64,000 bases of DNA, taken from contig NZ_JAMOIM010000009.1 of assembly GCF_026130545.1 (NCBI RefSeq), positions 182,472 to 246,471 of the forward strand, given 5' to 3'. Origin of the DNA: Lichenifustis flavocetrariae (GTDB lineage Bacteria > Pseudomonadota > Alphaproteobacteria > Rhizobiales > Beijerinckiaceae). The notes below the pieces were generated by a model. That model saw only the letters and a program-made list of their open reading frames with translations, did not search any database and was not told the origin of the DNA. The position numbers and the translations under genes are program-made. Each line of letters begins with the position of its first letter. Positions within the stretch are counted from its first letter, which is position 1. This document shows positions 44,653 through 52,694 of this stretch, piece by piece.

Positions 44653-44655
44653 CGC

Positions 44656-45879
44656 CTAACTCGCCCCACGAGGTGAAGGCGTTCCTTGCGGCTTGTCCCG
44701 ATTGGCGCCCGCTTGGATGCGTAGCCCGGCGATCCAAAGGGCGAGACCGACCGCGGCGACTGCCCCGAGCGCCACGAAAGCGGCCGGGAAGCCGAACTTC
44801 TGTGCCATGAGGCCTGCGAGAGCCGGACTGAGCGCCGCACCCGCGCCATAGGCCATCATGACGCCGCCGAGTCCTCCGCCGGCGTGCCCGGTGTCAGCCA
44901 TGATGTCGGCCACCAGTGCCGGAATGGCGACCCCGGCAAGACCCATGGAAAGACCTTCCAACACCTGTACAAGCGCGACATTCCCCCATGCGCTGCTCCA
45001 GGCAGCCAATCCGGCGCGGAGGATCACCAGCAACAAGGCACAGCCGAGAACCGTCGGTTGTCCGATCCTTCGTGAGACATGCGGGACCAGCAAAGCGGCA
45101 CCGATCATCGAGACCTGGGCCGTCACCGTCATGGCACCTGTCGTGAGGCTGGGGTCATGACCTTGTGAGGTGAGCGCCTGGGCGATGAAGGGAAGCATGG
45201 CTCCGTTCGCGGTTTGGAATGCGAAAACGGTCCCGGCCAGCAACAACAGTGGCTTGCTGTGCCAGAGCACGGACCACGTCGATCTGTCGCCCGCATTGCC
45301 GCCGCGCGCGGCTTCATGGTCGATGCGGTTCGGATCAACGCCGAGAATGACGGCACCGGTCGCCACGGCCATCACGCCGATGGCTGCCGCGACATACCCC
45401 ATTCCGAACATGTAGCCCAGAAGCGCCGCAAGAGCGGCATTGACGGCGTTACCGGCATGGTTGAACGCCTCATTCCGCGCGACACGGTCGGCATAATGCT
45501 CGCGGCCGACGAGGCCCAGGGTCAGAGCGGCCACAAGAGGCGCCAGGCTACTGTCCGCGATGCCAATGAAGACCTGCCCGGCGGCCACGATCCAGAGTTG
45601 CTTCGAGGCAACGATGAGTCCGGCGCCGATCGCGATGCAAGTCACGGCCAGGACCACAGCCGCGCGCTTGGCGGTGATACGATCGATCAGCGCGCCGAGC
45701 GGCGCCGTCGCGGCAATGCCGGCGAGCCCGGCGAGGCTCATGGCGAAACCGGTACGGGCGGGATCGAACCCCTGGTGCTGGAGATAGACGCCGAGAAACG
45801 GTCCAAAACCCTCTCTTGCGCCGGCCAATGTGAAGTTGAAGGCGTCGAGACCGAGTGCTTGGTTCATGCGGGCTGCCAT
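44656..45879 (-). CDS. MFS transporter 2 (efflux type)
   Basis: This 407-residue membrane protein has twelve predicted helices, with the typical cytoplasmic loop GALIDRITAKRAAV between helices 2 and 3. Its short N-terminus and the AGAREGFGPFLGVYLQHQGF opening resemble drug or sugar efflux carriers. It is followed after 3 bases by the other MFS gene, so the two are probably co-transcribed. They may export the product of the neighbouring deacetylase-methyltransferase unit; this is an inference from position only. Confidence 0.85.
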   Translation of the reverse strand: MAARMNQALGLDAFNFTLAGAREGFGPFLGVYLQHQGFDPARTGFAMSLAGLAGIAATAPLGALIDRITAKRAAVVLAVTCIAIGAGLIVASKQLWIVAAGQVFIGIADSSLAPLVAALTLGLVGREHYADRVARNEAFNHAGNAVNAALAALLGYMFGMGYVAAAIGVMAVATGAVILGVDPNRIDHEAARGGNAGDRSTWSVLWHSKPLLLLAGTVFAFQTANGAMLPFIAQALTSQGHDPSLTTGAMTVTAQVSMIGAALLVPHVSRRIGQPTVLGCALLLVILRAGLAAWSSAWGNVALVQVLEGLSMGLAGVAIPALVADIMADTGHAGGGLGGVMMAYGAGAALSPALAGLMAQKFGFPAAFVALGAVAAVGLALWIAGLRIQAGANRDKPQGTPSPRGAS

Positions 45880-46581
45880 TTGCCACGCTGTCCGCCAGAT
45901 TCTCTCAGCCGAACGCGCCTGAGGAAAATCGCAAAACGTTGAAATGGTCCCCAGGAGGTCTTTGACTTTGCTGTCGCAGAGTGTCGCGCTCCCCCAAAGC
46001 GCTGCCTTGTCCCGTCTCCATCATTGCGAGCCACGGTGGAGGTGGACGGAACATCGAATGCGACATCGCCGCAATCCTTGGCCGAAAGGGCGATCGTCAC
46101 CAAGGACGCATCGTCCCCCACGGTGCCCCCCCCGGAACTAGTCTGGACGATACGAGCGTTGCCCTGTCAGGCCAGCTTTATAGGGCTTCCGAAATCGGGC
46201 AGATTAGCTTGATCGACTCAGCCACCGCGATAATCGGGAATAGCCCACAAGGGACGATCCATCGCACGCAGTCGGTCCCGAGGCCGATGCGCCGGCCGGA
46301 TCTCATCGATGATCGGATCGATATCTGCGCGGACGAACAGCACCCCAATTTCAAATCTGGCACCCAAGTCTGCCAATTTTGACGGCTCGAACAAGCCCTA
46401 GCTCGGCTCGGCCTGCATTTTCGCTCAGGTTCAAAAAAGCGGACGGCGCAGTGTCATGAAGTGTCGACCCGGCTTTCACGGCCAGACCGCTTTGGGGGCG
46501 TACAATTTCGACGCCGCAACAATGATCAAAAGGTTTAACCACTCCGGTCTCGGGCCCAACCCGAGAACGGAGCAGCTTCGA
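45880..46581. other. 702-base region without a supported gene
   Basis: Short open frames on both strands here have no ribosome sites and no family-like sequence. A 7-pair hairpin (TCTCGGG at 46548-46554 with CCCGAGA at 46560-46566) lies just past the end of the cold-shock operon and may mark its transcript end. Base composition falls below that of the flanking genes between about 46180 and 46540, consistent with degraded sequence. Confidence 0.5.
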
Positions 46582-46740
46582 TCACTGACCCTCTAACTTC
46601 GGCGGTTCAGAGCCCTGTTGCTGCTCCACGGCCGGTGTGTCAGTTCGGTCGGATTTGGCTTTGGTGCGCTCTTCTTTCTTCGCAGCCTTGGCCTTGTCAC
46701 GCTCTCGGCGTTCGAAGTCGTAGTTCGGCTTACGAGGCAA
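46582..46740 (-). CDS. 52-residue basic protein translationally coupled to the cold-shock gene
   Basis: The frame starts at a TTG 2 bases after the cold-shock gene stop and ends with TGA. It encodes LPRKPNYDFERRERDKAKAA followed by an alternating lysine/alanine/glutamate stretch and a polar tail. The RKPNY-FERRER-KAKAAKK pattern is that of a small conserved protein often found next to csp genes in alphaproteobacteria. It is highly charged and probably binds RNA or is unstructured. Spacing implies that it is made by ribosomes that have just finished the cold-shock protein. Function is unknown. Confidence 0.7.
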   Translation of the reverse strand: MPRKPNYDFERRERDKAKAAKKEERTKAKSDRTDTPAVEQQQGSEPPKLEGQ

Positions 46741-46742
46741 CG

Positions 46743-46952
46743 TCAGAGAGCCTTGAGCTGATCCGCGGATTGCTTGCCGCTTCGCTTATCGGCAACCACT
46801 TCGTAGCTGAGCTTTTGACCTTCCTTCAGGTCAGACATGCCGGCGCGTTCAACCGCACTGATATGCACGAAGGCGTCGGGACCGCCATTGTCGGGTTGAA
46901 TGAAGCCGAAGCCCTTTGTCGCGTTGAACCATTTCACGGTGCCGGTAGCCAT
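46743..46952 (-). CDS. Cold-shock protein, CspA family
   Basis: The 69-residue product is a single cold-shock domain, with RNP1 as KGFGFIQPD and RNP2 as DAFVHIS, and it begins [14 protein letters not shown]. It binds single-stranded RNA and DNA. I chose the ATG at 46952, preceded by GAGGAG; the frame is open to 47009 but the extra residues are leader. The 179-base gap to the divergent PAS-LuxR gene can hold a long 5' leader as in other csp genes. Confidence 0.93.
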   Translation of the reverse strand: MATGTVKWFNATKGFGFIQPDNGGPDAFVHISAVERAGMSDLKEGQKLSYEVVADKRSGKQSADQLKAL

Positions 46953-47131
46953 GTGCGTCTCCTCGTGAGCAACAGGTAGCGCGGCTTCATCGAATTTGCC
47001 AGCGGACATCTTGGCAAACCCACAGCCCGTTCATCATTCGCAGCGCCGCTTCGCCTCTGCTACAGGGTTTTCCCCGACGAGCGCCCCAGTTTGGGGGTAG
47101 CTTCATCAAAGTCGCCAGAAGGAAAGCGCGA

Positions 47132-48574
47132 TTGACTGCGACCGTCGACCGAACGCAATTGCAGACGATCATCTCAGGCTTGGCGGAAGGTATTTTGTTG
47201 ATCGAGACCGATCAGCGGATCACCTGGGCCAACTCGGCGGCGCTGGCGATGCACGGGGTCGAAGACGTCGCTCAGATCGGCGCGACCGTGTCCGACTACC
47301 GCAAGAACTTCGTCTTGCGCTACCGCAACAACCACGTCCTTGACGACGACCGATACCCCATCGATCGCGTGATTGCCGGCGATGTGCTGAACGATATCAC
47401 CGTGGAGGTGACTCCGGCGAGGAACCGGAGGGACAGTTGGATCCATCGCATCCGAAGTCTTGTGTTGACGGACGCCCAGGGTAAGCCCGATTGCCTCGTT
47501 CTCGTCATCACGGATGCGACCGACCGGTTTGCCGCAGAGGAACGGTTCGAAAAAACATTCGCGGCCAATCCGGCGCCGGCCATCATCTGCCGTTTGTCTG
47601 ATCTTCGGTTTGTGAAAGTCAACCAAGGCTTTCTGGACATGACCGGCTACTCGCGTGAACACATCCTGGGACGCACGACCTACGAAATCGACCTCTTTGC
47701 CGAGGCGACTGGGCGCGCCCTCGCGATCGAACGCCTCAGCGAGGGACGAACCATCCCGCAGATGGAGGCCTGTATTCCCCTTCCAGGAGGTGACACACGT
47801 TTTGTGATCGTGGCCGGACAGCCAATCGAAATGGGCGACGAGGCATGCATGCTCTTCACGTTTGCCGATCTCGAACTGCGTCGGAAAGCGGAAAGCGCCC
47901 TCAAGGCGAGCGAGGAACGTTTCGCCAAATCCTTCCGCCTCGCGCCGGTGCCCACCGTTCTCGTTAGGCTGAAGGACTTCCGGTACCTCGCCATCAACGA
48001 GGCCTTCACAACGTCCTTCGGCTTCGCGGACGCGGATGTTCTCGAGAATTCTGTGGCCGAGTTGAACATGTGGGCCGATCCGAAGGCGCGCGAGCGATTT
48101 CTGAAGGACCTTTCCTCATTCGACCATGTCCGCAACTTTGAAGCCTGTCTGACCCGCAAAGACGGCGCCGAGCTCGATTGCTTGATCTCGGCCGAACGGG
48201 TGACGATCAACGACGAAGAATGCGTCCTGTCCGTTGTGCTTGATATCACCGAGCGCAAGAGGACCGAGCGCCATTTGATGGACGCCATCGAAGCCGTGAT
48301 GGCGGATACGTCCTGGTTCAGCCGGGGGGTCATCGAACGGTTGGCTTCACTGCGGCACCCAGGTCGGACGGTACAGGAAGCCACCGTCGAACTGTCGGCC
48401 CGCGAGCGGCAGGTTCTCGGCCTCATGTGCCAGGGATTGAGCGATGCCGTCATCGGCAAACGCCTGTGTGTGTCGCAAAACACCGTTCGCAATCACGTCA
48501 CGGCGCTTTACCGCAAGCTGAACCTGCATCGCCGGACCGAGGTGGTGGTTTGGGCCCGGGAGCGGGGATTCTAG
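47132..48574 (+). CDS. PAS-domain LuxR-type transcriptional regulator
   Basis: The 480-residue product has three PAS domains (about 10-130, 140-255 and 265-375, the last ending VVLDITERKRTERHL) and a C-terminal LuxR helix-turn-helix (LSARERQVLGLMCQGLSDAVIGKRLCVSQNTVRNHVTALYRKL). It has no receiver domain and no kinase, so it probably senses a ligand or redox state directly. The start is a TTG at 47132 with AAGGAAAG upstream. It is divergent from the cold-shock operon and stands just before the CsbD stress block, which it may control. Confidence 0.9.
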   Translation: MTATVDRTQLQTIISGLAEGILLIETDQRITWANSAALAMHGVEDVAQIGATVSDYRKNFVLRYRNNHVLDDDRYPIDRVIAGDVLNDITVEVTPARNRRDSWIHRIRSLVLTDAQGKPDCLVLVITDATDRFAAEERFEKTFAANPAPAIICRLSDLRFVKVNQGFLDMTGYSREHILGRTTYEIDLFAEATGRALAIERLSEGRTIPQMEACIPLPGGDTRFVIVAGQPIEMGDEACMLFTFADLELRRKAESALKASEERFAKSFRLAPVPTVLVRLKDFRYLAINEAFTTSFGFADADVLENSVAELNMWADPKARERFLKDLSSFDHVRNFEACLTRKDGAELDCLISAERVTINDEECVLSVVLDITERKRTERHLMDAIEAVMADTSWFSRGVIERLASLRHPGRTVQEATVELSARERQVLGLMCQGLSDAVIGKRLCVSQNTVRNHVTALYRKLNLHRRTEVVVWARERGF

Positions 48575-48707
48575 CGCAGACTTAACAGCGCCGATAAAAG
48601 TCAAAAAACACTAGTCGATTCTCATAATTGCACTATTGCCCAATGTCGGACAGGTGCCATTTTCGCGTTCGTGCCGACTTAAGCGGCGCGTTCGCAGGAG
48701 ATGGACC

Positions 48708-48890
48708 ATGGACAAGAATCGTGTGGAAGGTGCTGTCGACCAGGCCAAGGGCTCGATCAAAGAGGCCATCGGCAAGGTAACCGGCAGCGAGGAGCTCCAG
48801 GCCGAGGGTCTCGCAGACAAGGCAGCCGGTAAGGCCAAGAGCACGGTTGGCCAGGCCAAGGACGCAGTCCGCGACGCCGTCAAGAAGTAA
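48708..48890 (+). CDS. CsbD-family stress protein
   Basis: This 60-residue hydrophilic protein consists of the CsbD helical repeat (MDKNRVEGAVDQAKGSIKEA, then GKVTGSEELQAEG). CsbD proteins are induced by general stress; their molecular role is not known. GGAG precedes the ATG by a short distance. It is the first gene of a three-gene block that is repeated, in decayed form, at 50379-51054. Confidence 0.92.
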   Translation: MDKNRVEGAVDQAKGSIKEAIGKVTGSEELQAEGLADKAAGKAKSTVGQAKDAVRDAVKK

Positions 48891-48958
48891 CCCAATTTAC
48901 TCACAACGGCCGCGCCGTCTGTCGACGCGGCCGACAGCGTTTGAAGGACGAGTACATC

Positions 48959-49300
48959 ATGAATTCAGATCGTTTCGAAGGAGCCGCCAGGGATGTTGGC
49001 GGCAAGATCCAGCAGGCAGTTGGTATGGCCACCGGCAACGCTCCGCTTCGTGCCGAGGGGATGGTCCATGAAGTCGCGGGCAAGGGCCAAAACCTTTACG
49101 GACAAGCGAGAGAAAGCTTGCGCGATGCGGCGGACACCGTCTCCGACTACGCCGAGGATACGTACGAGCGCGGAAGTCGAGTTGTCCAGCAGGGCGCCCG
49201 CACCGTCGAAAGTCAGATCACTCAGCATCCCCTGACGGGTGTCGTTCTGGCTGCAGCCGCCGGGTTCCTGATCGGTCTTGTCGTCTCGCAACGCCGCTGA
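48959..49300 (+). CDS. CsbD-like protein with a C-terminal membrane anchor
   Basis: The first half of this 113-residue protein is CsbD-like (DRFEGAARDVGGKIQQAVG). The second half has a helical linker (RDAADTVSDYAEDTYERGSR) and a C-terminal hydrophobic helix ending in a basic tail (AAAAGFLIGLVVSQRR), like the DUF883/ElaB anchors that dock on the inner membrane. An intact membrane-protein gene follows after 10 bases. A frameshifted copy lies at 50550-50880. Confidence 0.88.
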   Translation: MNSDRFEGAARDVGGKIQQAVGMATGNAPLRAEGMVHEVAGKGQNLYGQARESLRDAADTVSDYAEDTYERGSRVVQQGARTVESQITQHPLTGVVLAAAAGFLIGLVVSQRR

Positions 49301-49310
49301 GAGGAATGTT

Positions 49311-50225
49311 ATGACCTCCCAAACCAGTGTGGTTTATGCCACCGCGGACCGGCCTATCCAGACGTCTCAGGGAAGCCTCGCTTCCCTTCACAAGGTCTCA
49401 TGGGGCTCGATCGTCGCAGGTGTCGTGGTCGCCCTCGTGGCCCAGCTTCTTCTCGCAATCTTTGGGCTCGGAATCGGCCTTGCCACAGTCGACCCGTCTT
49501 CGTCCGGGACGCCCTCCGCAACCACCCTCTCCATCGGAGCAGCGGTTTGGTGGGTCCTCTCCGGTGTTCTTGCCTCGGCCATTGGCGGCTTCCTAGCGGG
49601 CCGGCTGAGCGGCAAGCCATCGCCGATGACGGCAGGTTACCACGGTCTCGTGACTTGGAGTGTCACGACGCTCGTCATCGTGTTCCTGCTATCGTCAACC
49701 GTGGGAGGCATTCTCGGGGGTGCGTTCGGCGCGGTCACGAACACGCTCGGGGGGGCTGGCCACCTCATTGGTGGTGCTGTCCAGACGGCCGCACAAGCCG
49801 CGGCTCCATCGCTTCCGGGGTTGAGTGATCCTCTGTCTGGGATCGAAAGTCAGATCAAATCCGCGAGCGGCGGCCAGGACCCGGCACAGTTGCGCGATAT
49901 GGCCGCTAACGCCGTGAAGGCTGCGCTGACAGGCGATCCGTCACAGCAGCAACAGGCAACCGACCGCGCCGCTGAGGCACTCGCGAAAGCCCAAGGCATT
50001 CCCACAGATCAAGCCAAGATACAGATCCAACAATATCAAAAGCAATATTCCGATGCGATGACACAGGCGAAAGTCAAGGCAATCGAAATTGCGGATGAGT
50101 CAGCAAAGGCAACGTCGAAGGCCGCTATGATGATCGTGATCTCGCTTGTCCTTGGTGCGATCGCGGCCTTCGTCGGCGGTCGCGTTGGAACAGTAAGGTC
50201 GTCAGCGTCGGCTTACGACCAATAG
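49311..50225 (+). CDS. Membrane protein of unknown function in the CsbD block
   Basis: The 304-residue product has two membrane helices near the start, two more at about 85-150 in a glycine-rich region (SSTVGGILGGAFGAVTNTLG), a long polar helical segment with glutamines (DPSQQQQATDRAAEALAKAQG), and a final membrane helix (MMIVISLVLGAIAAFVGGRVG). I know it only as a pattern seen in rhizobial stress clusters. GAGGA lies 8 bases before the ATG. The first 55 codons are duplicated at 50886-51054. Confidence 0.8.
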   Translation: MTSQTSVVYATADRPIQTSQGSLASLHKVSWGSIVAGVVVALVAQLLLAIFGLGIGLATVDPSSSGTPSATTLSIGAAVWWVLSGVLASAIGGFLAGRLSGKPSPMTAGYHGLVTWSVTTLVIVFLLSSTVGGILGGAFGAVTNTLGGAGHLIGGAVQTAAQAAAPSLPGLSDPLSGIESQIKSASGGQDPAQLRDMAANAVKAALTGDPSQQQQATDRAAEALAKAQGIPTDQAKIQIQQYQKQYSDAMTQAKVKAIEIADESAKATSKAAMMIVISLVLGAIAAFVGGRVGTVRSSASAYDQ

Positions 50226-50378
50226 TGAAAGCCTATAACACTATAGGTTTGGGCATGCGTAAAGCGTGAGGCTGCGGCGTTCTCGCAAGATCGCCGCGCA
50301 TTGGCCGGGGAGCCACGATCCACTTGGATCGGGTTCTCCGGTTTCTTTCGCCAGTGAACACGGCCTAGGTCGGCGTCC

Positions 50379-50480
50379 ATGAAGCTTCAGGCCGAAGGTC
50401 TCGCCGACAAGGCGGCAGGTCAGGCCAAGAGCAAGGTCGGCGAAGCCAAGGATGCTGTGCACGACGCCGTCAAGAAGTAG
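50379..50480 (+). pseudogene. Truncated second copy of the CsbD gene
   Basis: Positions 50379-50480 encode LQAEGLADKAAG followed by the same ending (DAVKK) as the intact gene at 48708-48890, but the first 27 codons are missing and the sequence upstream is unrelated. A chance ATG precedes the remnant, giving a possible 33-residue peptide. It marks the left part of a duplicated block. Confidence 0.8.
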
Positions 50481-50549
50481 TCGCCTCATTTTCCCAGCGG
50501 CCGCGCCGTCGCGCGCCGCCGCCGCTAGCGTTTGAAGGACGAGCACATC

Positions 50550-50880
50550 ATGAATTCGGATCGTTTCGAGGGATGTCGGCGGCAAAATCCAGGAGGCGGT
50601 CGGCATGGCCACACGTGACGGCCAGCTTCGTGCCGAAGGCCTGATGCGTGAAGTCGCCGGCAAGAGCCAGAGTCTCTACGGTCAAGCGAAAGAAGGCTTG
50701 CGCGACGCGGCGGACACAGTGTCCGACTATGCTGAAGAAACCTACGATCGCGGGAGCCGATATCTTCAACAGAGCGCGCGCAGCGTGGAAGGCCAGATCA
50801 ATCAGCATCCCCTGACGGGCCTCGTGCTGGCTGGAGCCGCGGGGTTCCTGATCGGTCTCGTCGTTTCGCAACGGCGCTGA
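50550..50880 (+). pseudogene. Frameshifted second copy of the CsbD-anchor gene
   Basis: This copy matches the gene at 48959-49300 from the ATG to the stop, apart from an 11-base deletion after GATCGTTTCGAGG. The intact copy has AGG repeated at both edges of the missing segment, which fits slippage between short direct repeats. Reading is lost after 8 codons. The rest stays open, and translation from an internal ATG at 50605 would give a 91-residue protein that keeps the helix and membrane anchor, so partial function is possible. Confidence 0.85.
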
Positions 50881-50885
50881 AAGAC

Positions 50886-51054
50886 ACGATCTCGCAGACC
50901 ATCACGGCCTAGGCCAGCGCGGATCTTCCCGTCAAGGCTCAGTACGGAAGCCTCGATTCCTGTCATGGGATCTCATGGGCTTGATTGTCGCGATCATCGT
51001 GGTTGCTTTTCCGGCCGAGCTTCTTCTCTCGATCCTGGGGTTATGCATCGGGCT
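50886..51054 (+). pseudogene. Truncated second copy of the block's membrane-protein gene
   Basis: The sequence aligns with the first 55 or so codons of the gene at 49311-50225. The start codon is changed from ATG to ACG (50886-50888), a TAT codon has become TAG, and the copy ends abruptly next to an IS5-type transposase remnant. It is not expressed as a protein of this family. Confidence 0.75.
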
Positions 51055-51088
51055 TCGCCGCACCGGCGAAGCCCGTGGCCAAGCTCTC

Positions 51089-51265
51089 CTACAAAGGAGT
51101 ATTCGGCTGCCCCTCTTCGATGCGCTGGTGCCAGCGCGTCAAGGAGGTGCGGTCGAGCGGCAGTTTTTGGCGGAAGAACTCCCCGCCGCAGGACAGCGGA
51201 AAATACCGACCCTCAGCCAGCGGGCGCATAGCACCTCGTCGGAGAGGTCATGAATGGCCTTGACC
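51089..51265 (-). mobile_element. Remnant of an IS5-type transposase
   Basis: On the minus strand, EVKAIHDLSDEVLCARWL is followed, after one frameshift, by CGGEFFRQKLPLDRTSLTRW and then a stop. This is the N-terminal region of the IS5-family transposases (LSDEVLCARW..NPY.Q.FCGE.FF...LP.DRSS.TRWRQR). No catalytic DDE region and no terminal repeats remain. It sits at the broken end of the duplicated stress block and touches the end of the DUF805-like gene. Confidence 0.75.
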
Positions 51266-51736
51266 TCATCGCCGCCTGCGAATGCCGAGTTCGACGACGT
51301 TCCAGATAACGACGCCCAACACGACCAGGGCCGCAATCCAGCCCGACCACGAGGGAAGCGAGCCGTCGGCACGTGGCAAGTACCACGCGAAGGCAGCGCC
51401 GAACAACAGGCTGAACGGCAAGGTCGCGGCAAGGGATCTTGGGAGGCCCAACGCCGTGAAGCGTTTGGCGCTGAGATTATATTCGCAGACCAGCAGCAAC
51501 AGCGTGCCGAAGCTGAAAGCGACGAGATATAGGTAGACGGCGAGCACGACGATGGGCGGCCGATCGAGGCCGTGATCCATGTAAGGGCGGATCAACACCC
51601 AGAGGATATTGGCCACGACAGCGATGACGACGAGCGGCAAAGTTCCTCGCCACCACGTGGCGCGGTCGATCGTGCCCCGGTCGGTTCGAAACAAGAACGC
51701 GAAGCCGCGCCTTTCGTCGGCCTCAGGCGCGTTCAT
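51266..51736 (-). CDS. DUF805-like small membrane protein
   Basis: The 156-residue product has four predicted membrane helices and begins with a soluble segment FRTDRGTIDRATWWRG, resembling the F.G.R.sR..YW opening of DUF805 proteins. The ATG at 51736 shares one base with the dapD stop (TGATG), so it is coupled to dapD. No function is known. An IS remnant abuts its 3' end but the frame is complete. Confidence 0.7.
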   Translation of the reverse strand: MNAPEADERRGFAFLFRTDRGTIDRATWWRGTLPLVVIAVVANILWVLIRPYMDHGLDRPPIVVLAVYLYLVAFSFGTLLLLVCEYNLSAKRFTALGLPRSLAATLPFSLLFGAAFAWYLPRADGSLPSWSGWIAALVVLGVVIWNVVELGIRRRR

Positions 51737-52578
51737 CAATCTCTCAGAAGCTCGTTGATGCCCGTTTTGGCGCGCGTTTGCGCGTCCACGGTCTTGACGA
51801 TCACGGCACAGGAGAGAGAAGGGCCGGGCTCATTATTGGGGAACGGCTTGCCCGGCAGGCTGCCGGGAACAACCACCGAATAGGGTGGCACGCGGCCGAC
51901 ATGGATCTGCCCAGTGGCGCGATCGACAATCTTGGTAGATCCCGAAATGAACACGCCCATCGACAGGACCGAGCCCTCGCCCACGATGACTCCCTCGACG
52001 ACCTCCGACCGGGCACCGATGAAGCAATTGTCCTCGATGATGGTCGGATTGGCCTGCAGCGGCTCCAGCACCCCGCCGATGCCGACCCCGCCCGACAGAT
52101 GGACGTTCTTGCCGATCTGCGCGCAGGACCCGACCGTCACCCAGGTGTCGACCATCGTGCCGCTGTCGACATAAGCGCCGACATTGACGAAGGAAGGCAT
52201 CAGCACGACGTTCGGCGCCACATAGGCCGAGCGGCGTACGACGCAATTCGGCACGGCCCGGAAGCCGGCCGCTTGAAATTCAGCCGCGGTCCAGCCGTCG
52301 AATTTCGACGGCACTTTGTCGTACCATGAGGACCCCCCGGGACCTCCCGGAATGGTGACCATCGGGTTCAGGCGGAAGCCGAGCAGTACCGCTTTCTTGA
52401 GCCATTGGTTGACCGTCCAGTCGTTGCCGATCTTCTCGGCGACCCTCAGCTCACCCTTGTCGAGAGCCGCCAAGGCCGTCTCGACCGCCTCCCGGATCTC
52501 GCCGCCGGTCTCGGGCGTGATCGTCGAGGCATTGTCGAAGGCGCTCTCGATCGCGCTTTGAAGGGCGGCGTGGCTCAT
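51736..52578 (-). CDS. dapD: Tetrahydrodipicolinate N-succinyltransferase
   Basis: DapD transfers succinyl from succinyl-CoA to tetrahydrodipicolinate in the succinylase branch of lysine and diaminopimelate synthesis. The 280-residue product has an N-terminal helical domain ([18 protein letters not shown]) and a left-handed beta-helix of hexapeptide repeats ([47 protein letters not shown]). Length and motifs are standard. It is followed by the coupled DUF805-like gene. Confidence 0.96.
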   Translation of the reverse strand: MSHAALQSAIESAFDNASTITPETGGEIREAVETALAALDKGELRVAEKIGNDWTVNQWLKKAVLLGFRLNPMVTIPGGPGGSSWYDKVPSKFDGWTAAEFQAAGFRAVPNCVVRRSAYVAPNVVLMPSFVNVGAYVDSGTMVDTWVTVGSCAQIGKNVHLSGGVGIGGVLEPLQANPTIIEDNCFIGARSEVVEGVIVGEGSVLSMGVFISGSTKIVDRATGQIHVGRVPPYSVVVPGSLPGKPFPNNEPGPSLSCAVIVKTVDAQTRAKTGINELLRD

Positions 52579-52694
52579 GAAGGTGTGGTCTCCGCTGGTC
52601 GCCAGGGTGCTTTCACCAAGGCGGACGGCTTGTCAATGTGCAGTGGATCAGGTCGCTTGGCCTTTGTGGTGCCAAAGCTTCATCATCCGGCGGC

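Noticed and set aside
43408..44676. A 422-codon plus-strand frame opposite the first MFS gene
   Set aside because: Highly polar antisense shadow; the minus-strand frame has twelve clear membrane helices.
45981..46382. Possible 133-codon plus-strand gene
   Set aside because: No ribosome site, no family-like sequence and poor codon use.
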